This document shows positions 33,130 through 43,368 of a stretch of 64,000 nucleotides of DNA, piece by piece. Position 1 is the stretch's first letter. Every line of letters starts with the position of its first letter. Made by a program: the position numbers and the translations under genes. The notes under the pieces are model-generated. The model was not told where the DNA came from. It ran no database searches and saw nothing but the letters and a program-made list of their open reading frames with translations. The stretch is taken from contig JAKUHH010000150.1 in assembly GCA_022701365.1 (NCBI GenBank), forward strand, positions 372,001 to 436,000, read 5' to 3'. This DNA is from Mycocentrospora acerina (Eukaryota > Ascomycota > Dothideomycetes > Pleosporales).

Positions 33130-36100
33130 CTAAACACCTCTTCTCCCGCCAACCCTCTTCATGCCTTCCCGCATAACGTCCGTCAATTTGCTCGCCAGCA
33201 ACTCCTTGATACCCTTTTGCTCTGGCTTGGGCATGAAGCCCAGCTCGATGAGGTAGCTGATATATACGCCCACTGTATCCTCTGTAACCTTGCCTCCAGC
33301 ACTCCAATCCTGATTCGTCCACGCAATATCCTTCTTGAGCGCTTCTGTCGCATTGGTATCATCCATTTCTGGCGCCTTGGTGTCCGCAGGCAAATCTCCA
33401 GTGACGAAATGGTACAGCGGCAGGAGAGCGTTCTCCTCTTTCGTGCCAGAGCGGTCGGAGACGTAGGCTTCCATTGATTTCTTCCATTCAGAGTAGGGGA
33501 CTTGTGGTACTTTGTATCCAAAGTTCTCCAGACTACCGAGGAACTCATTGAAGGTGATACGTGGGTGCGACGTGATTTGCGCGACACCAAGGGGAGCAAT
33601 GGGGGGGTTAAAGGACGACGCTACAACGACGCGAGCAACATGTGTTACAGGCACCATGTTGATCGTGTTTTTGATGTCGGGTCGAGACTTGAGCTGGATG
33701 CAACCCTTTAGGATACGAACAAGGAAGTCATCAGTGTTGGTGGTTCCGTACTCTGGGTCACCCAAGACATAGCCCGGGCGAATGACGCAGCCATTGAGAC
33801 CCTTCTTGCCGGCTTGTCGTGTAATGTATTCAGCAGCCCACTTGGATTGTCCATAACCAGTACCAAGTCCCTTACGAGCACCTTCAAGATCGTCTTCCTC
33901 TTGAATGCCGGTGCCGCCCTCTGCGATACTCTTCTCGGAAAGTTTGACAAAGTAGTCCGTATCAAGGACCGAAGTTGAGCTGACGAGTCCAAAGTTCTTA
34001 GCCTTGCCGACTGCACACATGGCAAGAGCAGTCATCGTTGAAACGACATTGGGATCGCGGAGACGAGAGTATGGCAGCACCCAGTGGACAAGCGCACCGT
34101 TGTGAATGACGACGTCAACGGAGTCGGCGAGCTTGTTCCATGTGTCTGGAGCAAGACCAAAGTTGGGCTTTGCCAAATCACCGACGAGTGGCTCAAGTCG
34201 GGACGTCCAGCTATCCTCCCAAATACCGTATGCCTGGCATGTTTCACGCACACGACCAAGCGCTCCTTCGGCATCTTTAGCACGAACAAGAGCAGTAACC
34301 TTTCCAGGCCTGGAAAGTATATCCCGCAGGATGTAGGCTCCTAGGAATCCAGTCGCGCCTGTCAAGAAAGTATGAATCTCTTGGCCTGGCTGCAATGGCT
34401 CTCTGGTCTTGAACTCGGTCAATTGTGTGGCTAGGTCCCGAGCATCGGCAGAGTAAGCTTCGTCTTCGGGCTCGTCGTCAATAGCTTCACCCGTGTCCAA
34501 ACGAAGACCAATAGGATCAATAGCTTGATCAATGTTGGCGGAGAAACCACGAAGTGTGGGGTACTGGAAGATGGTTGTCATGGGCACGTCAATGTCCTTC
34601 CACTCCTGACGAATCTTGAAAAACAGCTGTTGGGCGATGATGCTGTGCCCACCAAGGTCGAAGAATGAATCACTGCCGCTAAGAGTGTCGGCAGTCACGC
34701 CGCGGTCACCAAGCAGCTCAGCCCAGATGCTTGCCATGGCCTTTTCAGTAGGTGTGAGAGCAGTACCGAGCTGTGAAGGACGTCGGGCACCAGCTGCTGC
34801 TATCTGTGCTGGTTCTGGGTATGGCAGAGCCGGGCGGTCAATCTTGCCGTTGGGGTTGAGGGGGAATCGAATGAGGGGAACAATGACCGACGGAACGGCA
34901 TAAGCTGGCAGCTTCTTCTTGAGGTGTTCGCGAACGTCGTCTCTCAGGTACTTGAAGCGCTTGAGCAGGGTGACCATGTCTGTGTCGTCCACTGAGCCGC
35001 TCTCTTGAGCGCCGCGCTCAGCCAGCCAGTCGTACCATCGCTTCATCTCGGGAACAATATAGCCTGAAGGGTTAGTGGAGTTTGAAAAGTATGTGAGCTG
35101 CAACACTTACTAACGAGAGTCGGCTCCTCGTAGGCATCACGCTTAAGCAGTGTGACGTTCTCGCGGACCAGCGGATGAGCTGAGAGATGCGAGTCAATCT
35201 CTCCAAGTTCAATGCGGAAACCGCGGATCTTGACTTGTGAATCAACTCGTCCAGTGCAGTGCACGTTTCCGTCTGGGCCGTAGTGGCCAAGATCTCCAGA
35301 GCGGTAGAGCCTGTCTCGTGGGCCCTTGTAGAACTCCCGCCATGGCTCTGCTGCTCCTTGGCTCTCTACTCTCTTCTTATCCTCTTCTACCCACTTTTGC
35401 TGGTCGACAAACCAGTTGTCGACAAACTTGGTCGCCGTCAAATCGGGCAATCCGAGGTACTCTTCAGCGAGGCCACCAGCCCGCACATAGATCTCGCCGC
35501 TCTGGCCAGGCTCGCAGATCTTGTTTCGGTCTTCGCGGTCCACAACAAGCAGCTGGACGTTTTTCATTCCACGACCTGCCGGAACGACTTCACCAATTGT
35601 GTCCAAGAAATCGGGAGCCTCGCTCTGGCTCAAGACTTCGTAGTAACTGACGGCACGCTGTGTTTCGGTTGTGCCGTACATGTTTACAATGCGAACATTG
35701 GGTGCAAGGTTTTGCAGTCTCCTGCAGTCCCGCTTGATCAACAGGTCGCCAACGAAGAACGAGTGGTGCAGGCTGGGAAAGACGGCCGAAGCTCCTCCGA
35801 CCAGAATCTGACCCATGGCGGGCGTGAGATGCGTGACTGTTGCACCGTACTTGCGCATCCATTCGGCGAGCTTCTCGTGCTGGATGTCCTCCTTGCTCGG
35901 CACAAGCAGTTGCGCACCGAGGAACAGTGGCGTGAAGATGTCGCGCTGGATTGGGTCGTGTGCAATGCCGGAAAGCATGGTGAATTTGTCGTTTTCGGAC
36001 AATCCAAATGTCTCGGCCATCCAGGGGAAGTAGTGGGTCAGGGAGAAGTGGCGTCCCTTGACACCCTTTGGCTTTCCCTCTGAGCCCGATGTAAAGGAGA

Positions 36101-36768
36101 GTGTGGGCGTCGAATCGGGGCCAACCAGGACTCCCGGCAACTCTGTCTTGAGCTGCTGTTGTTCTGCCAGGCAGTCTTTTCCGTCTGTGAGGCCGCCGAC
36201 CAGTGTGCCGTCGTCCTTGAGCTCGAGGGCGGGGATTTCCGTCCTAAGCTGCAGGTTCTCCTTGATGTATGTGCGCACCTGCTCGGAAAGAGGGCCAGCC
36301 TCGCGAGTAGCCTTGTCAATGACCACGAGGGCGCGGGGCTGGGAGACCTCGAGGTAGATGCACTGGCGGTCTGGGGGGTATCTAGCTCAGAGTTAGCCTC
36401 ATGCCGCCGCGTCTTGCAGTGGACAAGACGTACAGAGGGTCCAGGACGGAAAAGGTCGCTCCTGCCGCCAGCACGGCCATGATGGCCACGACGAGATCGA
36501 CGCCGCGGTGGGCAAAGATCATGACGACGTCGCCGCGCTGGACGCCGGTCTGGACAAAGTGGTGGGCGAGGATGGCCGTGGCCTCGAAGATGTGCTTGTA
36601 TGTGAATTTGCGCTCTGGCGTCTTGGTGGTGGCCGTCTCGACGACGCAGGCGCGGTCGGGGTGCTTGCGCGCATTGGCGGCGAATATGTCGTGGATGGGG
36701 CCCTTGAAGTCAGACCAGCTGAGGTCGGCCGTGGGGTCTGGGATGCCCGTGGGCGTGTCTGCGGCCAT
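33130..36768 (-). CDS. LYS2: Alpha-aminoadipate reductase large subunit (Lys2), 3 exons
   Basis: Converts L-2-aminoadipate to its 6-semialdehyde in fungal lysine biosynthesis (EC 1.2.1.95), using ATP and NADPH; the carrier domain needs phosphopantetheine from Lys5. Exons are 36768-36434, 36381-35111 and 35063-33130, giving 1,179 residues. Adenylation motifs include TSGSEGKPKG, YGTTETQRAV, YRSGDLGHYG and GRVDSQVKIRGFRIELGEID (residues about 20-540). The carrier motif FDLGGHSIIAQQ puts the phosphopantetheine Ser near 676. The C-terminal reductase has the NADP motif LTGATGFLGAYIL near 770. The protein begins only some dozen residues before PDPTADLSWSDF, so the roughly 200-residue condensation-like N-terminal region of the yeast enzyme is missing. 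Upstream sequence is simple repeat without an in-frame ATG. It shares a 640-bp promoter region with the divergent gene at 37410. Confidence 0.95.
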
Positions 36769-36789
36769 TGTCACGTGTACTGGGGTGTG

Positions 36790-36919
36790 ATTGTGGCAGC
36801 AGTGGTGGCAGTGGTGGTAGTGGGAGTGGTAGTGGCAGTAGTGGTAGCAGTGGGAGTGGTAGGAACAGTACCCGTAGTACTGGTGGTAGTAGCGGGGAGA
36901 GGGCGAGGGCGAGGGCGAG
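36790..36919 (+). repeat. GTGGTAGTGG-type low-complexity tract in the LYS2 leader
   Basis: About 130 bp of interrupted trinucleotide-like repeats (GTG, GTA, GCA), ending in a GGGCGA run. It lies just upstream of the LYS2 ATG, where it would form the 5' leader or core promoter. Confidence 0.8.
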
Positions 36920-37257
36920 GACAGCTGGGTCAATGGACTCGGTGAGGTGGTTCTGCACCAAGAGGGCGATAAGTGGGGAGGTGTTTGTTTTTCTCTTGGG
37001 CCACAGCAGACTCGACGCCTCTGTGACTCTACGGCAGAAAATATTGCGCCAGAGCAAATGACGCAGACGGGCACTTGGCCGGCTCATGCGACATCGGGCC
37101 TGACCCCCACTAGCGAGATCCGGGGGGTTCACTTCAGCCCTGCAGCCCTACCGCCGCACGCTGCTAACGAAACACGTCGTCGAGCACGGGGCGACGCGTC
37201 ACCGGCGACTGGTCAATTGCGTGTATTTGCAGCCACGCATCTACGCACCTGTACATT

Positions 37258-37360
37258 GCACATCTGCACATCTACGCATCTACGCATCCACACATCCACA
37301 CATCCACACACACCCACACATCCTCACACACACCCACACACACACCCACACATCCACACC
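37258..37360 (+). repeat. CACATC/CACACC tandem repeat upstream of the 37410 gene
   Basis: Runs of CATCTACG units pass into CACATCCA and CACACAC units. They are imperfect and C/A-rich on the plus strand and end about 50 bp before the ATG. Confidence 0.85.
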
Positions 37361-37409
37361 CCGCCCAATGCCGCCCTAACTGGCTCCTCTCCCCTCTCCT
37401 TTCCCAGCA

Positions 37410-39317
37410 ATGCCAGTGCAGCAGACCTTCCTCGGGCGGCCCGTCGGCCTACGCATGCCGCCGCGGAGATTTGTGCTTCTCCTCGTGTTTGTCTTGGCCA
37501 TTGCTGCCAATCTGCTCTTCTACGGCCCGCCCTCGTCGGCAACCCTCCCCACCTACGACCAGGTGGCCGACGCCGTCAAGAACCCCCATCTCCCCGACTT
37601 GCCCGCCCTGCCCGACCTGCCCAACCTCCCCGCCGTCCCCAACCCCTTTGGCCACTCCGCACACAAGCCGCCGATCCAGCCCAACAGCACCAGCTCCGCC
37701 ACCAGCTCCTACCGCGCCATCGAATGGCTGAGCGACTTCAAGTGGCGCAGCCCCTTTTCCTCCAATGTCGCCCTCGATGAGAACCGCGCCGTGCTCCCCC
37801 CGCTGAGAGAACGCCCGCCAATCTACACGTACTACGATCCCAGGGGCAAGCGGGACAAGGCCATCAGCGAGGCCGAGAACAGACTGATTCTGGCATGGCG
37901 ACGCGCGTGGTGGGCCCAGGGCTTCAAGCCCCAGGTCCTCTCTCGCGCAGAGGCCATGCAAAACCCCCACTACCAGCTTGTCCAGCGCATGAAGCTCGAC
38001 ACAAAGACCGAGCTCGACATCATGCGCTGGCTGGCTTGGGGGCACATGGGCGGCGGCGTGCTCGCCAACTGGCTGGCTTGGCCCATGGCAGAGTATGAGA
38101 ATCCCATGCTGGCCTTCCTGCGCCGGAACGAATTCCCCCAGCTGTCCCGGGTAGAGTCGCTGAACAGCGCAGTCTTCTTCGGAGATGCAACTGCTGTCAC
38201 CAATGCTATCAAAGCAGTTGTAAACAGCGACATGCTAAAGAACGTCACTGCAAATCGGAAAACGATAGCAAAACTCGCGACAAAGGAGGGTGGCGCCGTA
38301 GTCAACCTCCTCCCAGCAGCAGATGTGGCAGTGGACAAGAAAGCGGATGGCATCGCCTACTACTCAACCGAGACCATCGCCACCACATACAAACCCATTG
38401 CCGAGAAGCTCTCCAACACCACACAAGCCAAAGGCCTTGACCTCCTGGCCAGTTTGATCAACTCGCATCTCCACCTGACTTTCCAGGCACAGCATCCAGA
38501 AGGCGTCGCAATCGTCAAGCCACTCCCAGAACACACGACAGCCCTCATGTACGAAGCGACGGACATTGCGCGCAACCTGACTCAATGTCCAACCACCCCT
38601 ATGCCCAAGTCTTGCCCGCCCAATCGGCCAAAATGCACGCTCTGTAACGCAGACAAACCGATGAAACTGCAAACCTTTCCAGACTTTGTCAACACGACCA
38701 AGTTCTTCACAATTGGGACCGTCCCACACCCATACACCATGAACTCGTTGCACTACACCCGCGACACTCTGGATGCCAACTTTCTTCGCAATAATGCAAA
38801 GCGCAATCTCTGGATCTCCGCTCTCACGCAAAAGTCGTTAGGGGAAGCACACTCGGAATCCTACCGCCTGGTTCACTTCAAAGACCTCATTGCAGCAGCC
38901 CCATCACACTCTCTTTGGCTGACTGCTGAGCGTGTAACCCAAGCCGACCTCGACTGGATCTTTGGCTTTGAATTGCCTCAAATCTCCGGTCCTGCCGACA
39001 AAGGTTCTAGGCTCACCATCTTTCCCCGGCCTGGACCTCCAGAACCAATTAAGGGCGTCGATGTCCCGGACGAACACTGGATCAAGAAAGAAGAGGACCG
39101 CTTGAAGAAAGCAAGAGAAGCCATCAAGAGCAAAGATCGGTTTATGCAGAGCACTGTCCATGAGGTTGAGCAATGGAATCTTGCCGATACTGAGGCTTGG
39201 AAGTTTTCCAGAGCGTTTTCTGCGCGAAGAAGAATGGAGAGGAAGAAGTGGGAGGAGGAAGAGCGAAAATTCGCGGGAAGTGAAAGGAAAGCTGGTATCA
39301 GAAGTAATAGGAGATGA
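37410..39317 (+). CDS. Type II membrane protein, glycosyltransferase-like, DXD missing
   Basis: Intronless gene for 635 residues. A short basic N-terminus precedes one transmembrane anchor (FVLLLVFVLAIAANLLFYG, about residues 21-39). A Pro/Leu-rich stem with a LPDLPALPDLPNLP-type repeat follows, then a large probably lumenal domain. Its start, with IYTYYDPRGKRDKA and then ELDIMRWLAWGHMGGGVLANW, resembles the sugar-nucleotide part of Och1/GT32-type proteins (xDxLRYxxLYxxGGVYxDxD), but the metal-binding DXD is replaced by ANW. A cysteine cluster with CPPNRPKCTLC and several NxT/S sequons follow; the C-terminus is a charged coiled coil ending in RRMERKKWEEEER. A Golgi location is inferred from topology. 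I recognise it only as a conserved fungal hypothetical protein. It diverges from LYS2. Confidence 0.8.
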   Translation: MPVQQTFLGRPVGLRMPPRRFVLLLVFVLAIAANLLFYGPPSSATLPTYDQVADAVKNPHLPDLPALPDLPNLPAVPNPFGHSAHKPPIQPNSTSSATSSYRAIEWLSDFKWRSPFSSNVALDENRAVLPPLRERPPIYTYYDPRGKRDKAISEAENRLILAWRRAWWAQGFKPQVLSRAEAMQNPHYQLVQRMKLDTKTELDIMRWLAWGHMGGGVLANWLAWPMAEYENPMLAFLRRNEFPQLSRVESLNSAVFFGDATAVTNAIKAVVNSDMLKNVTANRKTIAKLATKEGGAVVNLLPAADVAVDKKADGIAYYSTETIATTYKPIAEKLSNTTQAKGLDLLASLINSHLHLTFQAQHPEGVAIVKPLPEHTTALMYEATDIARNLTQCPTTPMPKSCPPNRPKCTLCNADKPMKLQTFPDFVNTTKFFTIGTVPHPYTMNSLHYTRDTLDANFLRNNAKRNLWISALTQKSLGEAHSESYRLVHFKDLIAAAPSHSLWLTAERVTQADLDWIFGFELPQISGPADKGSRLTIFPRPGPPEPIKGVDVPDEHWIKKEEDRLKKAREAIKSKDRFMQSTVHEVEQWNLADTEAWKFSRAFSARRRMERKKWEEEERKFAGSERKAGIRSNRR

Positions 39318-40592
39318 TGGAGTGGAAGATGGAATCCCATTTTACCCTTATTCGTGGGGGCGGCATGCGCTGGTGTTGAGGAGTTGGACCGAGGCCAAGG
39401 TGTGTACCATTGATTCTAACTGGACTTCTAATATTTGTATACTATTTCTGATTGAGCATTTTCATTTTGAGTTTTGAAGAACAAGACAATTGCCTAGCTT
39501 TTCCAGTTTTTTTTGTCGCGTGGAGTATATCAATCTACTAGCCTTACAACTAGAGATTGATTGGTTTATGGCTGTGATATTTTTCAATTGTTCGTTGCCC
39601 TTTTTCACTTTTAACATACCACATGCCGTTTCACAGCATCGCTTCCCTTGTTATACTCAGCCATTAGCCAAAAACACACATACATTCTAGCTACAGCAGC
39701 GTGAAATTCAACCTATTTGTAAATCACATCAGCCTTCTTTCCCTTTCTCCCTTTGCTCACTTCTCAATCTGCAAGCACCATCTTTCAAACGTCCTTGAGT
39801 CCAACTGCATTACGCCACTAGTCATTACCAAACAATCTATCGAGTGTCACGGGTTTCCATTTTTCTGGGAAGCGATACGCCACTCGATCATGATCTAGCC
39901 GACAAGGCTGAGTCCTTGCAGAATAGCTGCCGTCTTCGGTGCGATATGCACTGCGGCGTTTCCAGACCGTGCAACAACGTTTGACGCCATTTGCTGCATG
40001 AACGTTGTACTATATGGTTGCAGTGGCGGTTGGGTCTGACGGTTTGACAGGCCGGAGCCAGGGCAGTATCTTTTGCTTGAATAGTGGCAGAAAACACTTC
40101 ACCGTGGCTAAACGATGCCAAACCTAAAAACTTGATGACCGAAACGCGGGGGGCTCGAAAATCCTGTGGGGCGATGGCTCCTACCATCTTCACGCCGGCA
40201 CATGCTGACTCGGGCCAGCGCGCAATATCTGGCAGTTTGGCAGCCGGCACTTTACCACAACAAGCGTCAGTGGCGCTCAAGGGCTTTAACCCTAATTACC
40301 CGTTTGGTACAAGCCCTATTAATGTGTGTAAAACCCCTAGCGGTACAGCAGATATTGGCGTATGAAAAAGATACCAAATCGGCAGCCTGAACATCTCCAT
40401 GGAGATTGGCGTGGCCGCATCAAACGGGCCTCTCCTTGTAAAGCCGTTGCGGATTCATATACCAAGGTAACATCCTGTCTGATGATCTACTGCTAAGACA
40501 TTGAATTATCCATTTCCAGCAGAATTATTCCGCCATCTTCTCGCCTCTACTCATACCTGCAACAACAACACAGCACTCACTCACTCACAACG
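39318..40592. other. Intergenic region, no gene seen
   Basis: 1.3 kb between two plus-strand genes; AT-rich just after the first gene. Frames around 39888-40390 overlap on both strands and lack motifs. Presumably the 3' region of the membrane-protein gene and the promoter of the GH45 gene. Confidence 0.55.
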
Positions 40593-41799
40593 ATGAGAAA
40601 CTCTCAGCTCCTTGTTCCACTCTTTGCTCTCCTCGCCCACTCCAAAAATCTCAACTACTCGGGCGAAGCCCTCACAGGCCGCCATTGGGACTGTTGTAAA
40701 CCGTCGTGCGCATGGAAAGGCAAAGCCAGTTTCTCCTCGCCAGTCCAATCTTGTGCCAAAGATGGCTACAAACCCATCAGCGACAGTGCAGGCACAGGTT
40801 GTAACGGCGGGGACGCCTTTCTCTGCTCTGACCAACAGCCCTGGGCCATCAACGATACCGTCAGCTATGGGTTTGCCGGCGCGTTCATCCTTCCCAACAT
40901 CACTGGCGGCGGCATCGAAGACGCGTGGTGTTGCAGCTGCTACGAATTAGCGTTTACGAGCGAGCCGTTGAGAGGAAAAAAGATGGTAGTGCAGGCGAGT
41001 AATACAGCGTATGATGTTATCGATCAGAGCCGGTTTGCTCTCGCGGTCCGTCCACTCCTTCTACTACTCCTCCTTCTATATCCAATTAAAATTCCAATCA
41101 AAAGTCTATACTTTCTCCGTCTTACTGCATACCCTCCTCCTCTTCTTCCTCTTCCTTCTCCGTATCCGAAAAGTAAGCGCTGACACACCACCAAAGATTC
41201 CCGGTGGAAACACCACTTCGCACGATGCCTGCGCGCTGCAATTCGGCGTCGACCAGACAGTCTTCGGCTCCCCAAAAACAGGCGTCAGCTCAAAGGCAGA
41301 CTGTCAGAATCTACCCGAGCCGCTGATAAAAGGCTGCGAGTGGCGGTTTGATTGGTTCATGGATGCCATGGATCCAAGGTTCGTTTCCTCACTTTCCTCA
41401 TTCTTTCTCTTACCCACCCACTCACTCACTTTGTAATTTTCCGACATGCCTTTCTCCCCCCCTGTACATGCGAGTCCGAACTCTCTTTTTTTCCCTCCGA
41501 CCCAAGTCCCCGGTTCGGTCTTGCTGCGAGTCAAAAATTAATTTATACCAAACTGACTCGAGTCGGTTCGCATCATTCCAAGACTTTTTACGCTGACTTG
41601 TCCGTTTCACAGCGTCACTTTCAAACGCGTGTCTTGTCCCCTGGAGATTACGCAAAAAACCGGCTGCGTGCGCAACGACGAGGAGGAACTCAGTGGCGCA
41701 ACCGTCAAATCGGCAGCATGTACATCTCGTTCTGCATCCACAGCCTCTGTTGTGGCCATGGCAATTGCAGCGATATTCTGGGGAATAAGTATAACCTAG
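40593..41799 (+). CDS. GH45 endoglucanase-like protein, GPI-type tail, 3 exons
   Basis: Secreted protein of the GH45 cellulase fold. Exons are 40593-41045, 41197-41378 and 41613-41799, encoding 273 residues. A signal peptide spans about residues 1-17. The family signature TGRHWDCCKPSCAW holds the catalytic-base Asp33. CSDQQPWAINDTVSYGFAG, WCCSCYELAFTSEPLRGKKM, CEWRFDWFMDAMDPS and TGCVRNDEEE all match the GH45 core with conserved cysteines. At the site of the proton donor (HFDLxIPGG in Humicola Cel45A) this protein reads RFALAIPGG, with Ala149 instead of Asp; the exon 1/2 junction lies three codons later. The C-terminus is Ser/Ala-rich then hydrophobic (ASVVAMAIAAIFWGISIT), suggesting a GPI anchor; there is no cellulose-binding module. 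It could be a wall-bound non-hydrolytic or expansin-like protein. The first intron has a weak GTCCGT donor. Confidence 0.88.
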
Positions 41800-43368
41800 A
41801 TGGTAGTTAAACCCAGACCAACAAATAAAAATATCAAATCAAGGCCATGCCGTTTATTTTTCCTCTCGTCAACTTTGAAAAAAATTCTAGACAGCCACTG
41901 AGCATCTTGCAAGATATCTATCCATCCATCTACCCACCAACGACGTGACCGAGAAACCAACTAGGTAGGCACGGCACGGCACGTGGGTATGTGGTCCATG
42001 TATGATGAAACCCTACACGCCCTTTGCGCCCCCCGGCTAAAAAAACAACAACAACAGGGGGTTGGGGGGGTATAACAACGCGATGTCATGTAGCACGTTT
42101 CTCCCCCCTCCCCCCCAAATCCAACCAACCAATCGCCTCGCACGCGCTTTCCACACATACCCCACCCACACTACTCTACTCGACACCACACCTACTTACC
42201 ATCTAGGTAATTGCATCAACATGACTCCCTCTCCCCCCCCCTCACACGTCACACGATCCACCTCTACTTCCTTCCTTCCTACCTCCCTCCCTCCCAATCC
42301 GGCATCCCTCCCCCGACGAGATTAATCTACCCGCGCGGGACCCCGCATTTCGCACCCGGGATATAGAGTGTTGTTTAAATGTGAATGACGAGATGGCCGT
42401 TTCTTAGAGTGCCTTTTTTTTCCTGCGTGTGAGCGATGGATGGATGGATGGGTGAGGGGGGTGGGGAGTGGGGATGCGAAGTGGGTGGTGGTGGTATGTT
42501 GACGTGACGTGATATGATATGATGTGATCATTTTGCACGGTGGAATTAACCGATTGGGTTTTGATTGGGTTGGATTGATTAATTGGTTGAGTTGATTGGT
42601 TGGTTGGTTGGTTGGCAGTGGGTTAGTATCTAGTTTGTGCAGCATAGCATAGCATACATGTACATGTACATTTACATGACTACCTAGGATTTCCACAAAT
42701 CGACACGTGGAGAATGGAGGAAGTGGAGTTTTTTTCCCTCTCCTCTTTTTCAGGGTAGGAGTTTTTCCAGTGTAAGGTTTGGGAGATGGTGAGGATGGGG
42801 GGTTTGTTCTGTTGATGTTTTTTTCAGGGGGGAAGGGGGAGAGTTTGGAATTCAACTACGTATTTTTTGATGGTTTGCTTGTATCCAATGGAGTTTCCTG
42901 GTGCGTGGGATTACAAGAACGTTTCTTGTAGGCTTGGGAGAGAGGGGTCGCGCGTGGTGATGGGGAATCTTGGGATCTGCAATGGGGAAGGGGAGGGGGG
43001 GACCCTTGGGAAGGGGACGTATAGGTATGGCATGCAGATTGTATTTCTCCGTCCTTCGGTGGGAATTCCGGGGGGCTTGTTTTCGGCAAGACGGGAGGTG
43101 CAGAGGCGTTTTCGCGTCTCCCGGATTCTTTCTACAAGGGAATACATCTATTTGGTTGGACGTACTGGGTGGCCGGACCGTCAATTCTTCATGTGCAATT
43201 GAGCCCTGTTATACCGTGCTATGGAAACATTTCCGCATGCAAGGATAGCCCTGTTCAGGCGTCGAATCCGTGTAAAGCAACACGCACAAGCACAAAAGAA
43301 CGCGCCAATTTGATAACACAAAAAAAAAGGTGTATTCGTATTCTGCGTTGGAATGGTATCATGAAAAA
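41800..43368. other. Low-complexity intergenic region
   Basis: 1.6 kb between convergent ends of the GH45 and receptor genes. It has homopolymer-rich, C-rich (42095-42260) and GTTGATTGG-type (42560-42615) stretches. Long frames on both strands here have compositional bias only. Confidence 0.6.

Larger units (their letters stand above)
36769..37409. promoter_or_regulatory. Bidirectional promoter between LYS2 and a membrane protein gene
   Basis: 641 bp separate the two ATGs. The half near LYS2 is a GTGG/GTAG-rich low-complexity tract and the half near the other gene is a CACA-type repeat. I saw no clear Lys14-type TCCRNYGGA or Gcn4-type TGACTC site, so regulation cannot be assigned from the sequence. 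Confidence 0.55.

Noticed and set aside
36769..37074. Possible 102-residue N-terminal extension of Lys2
   Set aside because: The frame is open but consists of Tyr/His/Ser low complexity from the simple repeat, begins at GTG and bears no resemblance to the Lys2 N-terminal region.
41011..41436. Plus-strand frame that looks like a separate GH45 fragment
   Set aside because: It is exon 2 of the GH45 gene read into both flanking introns; correct splicing merges it into one gene.
42322..42855. 177-codon minus-strand frame rich in Pro, Thr and Asn
   Set aside because: Arises from C-rich and GTTGATTGG-type low-complexity DNA; no motif and no splice partners.
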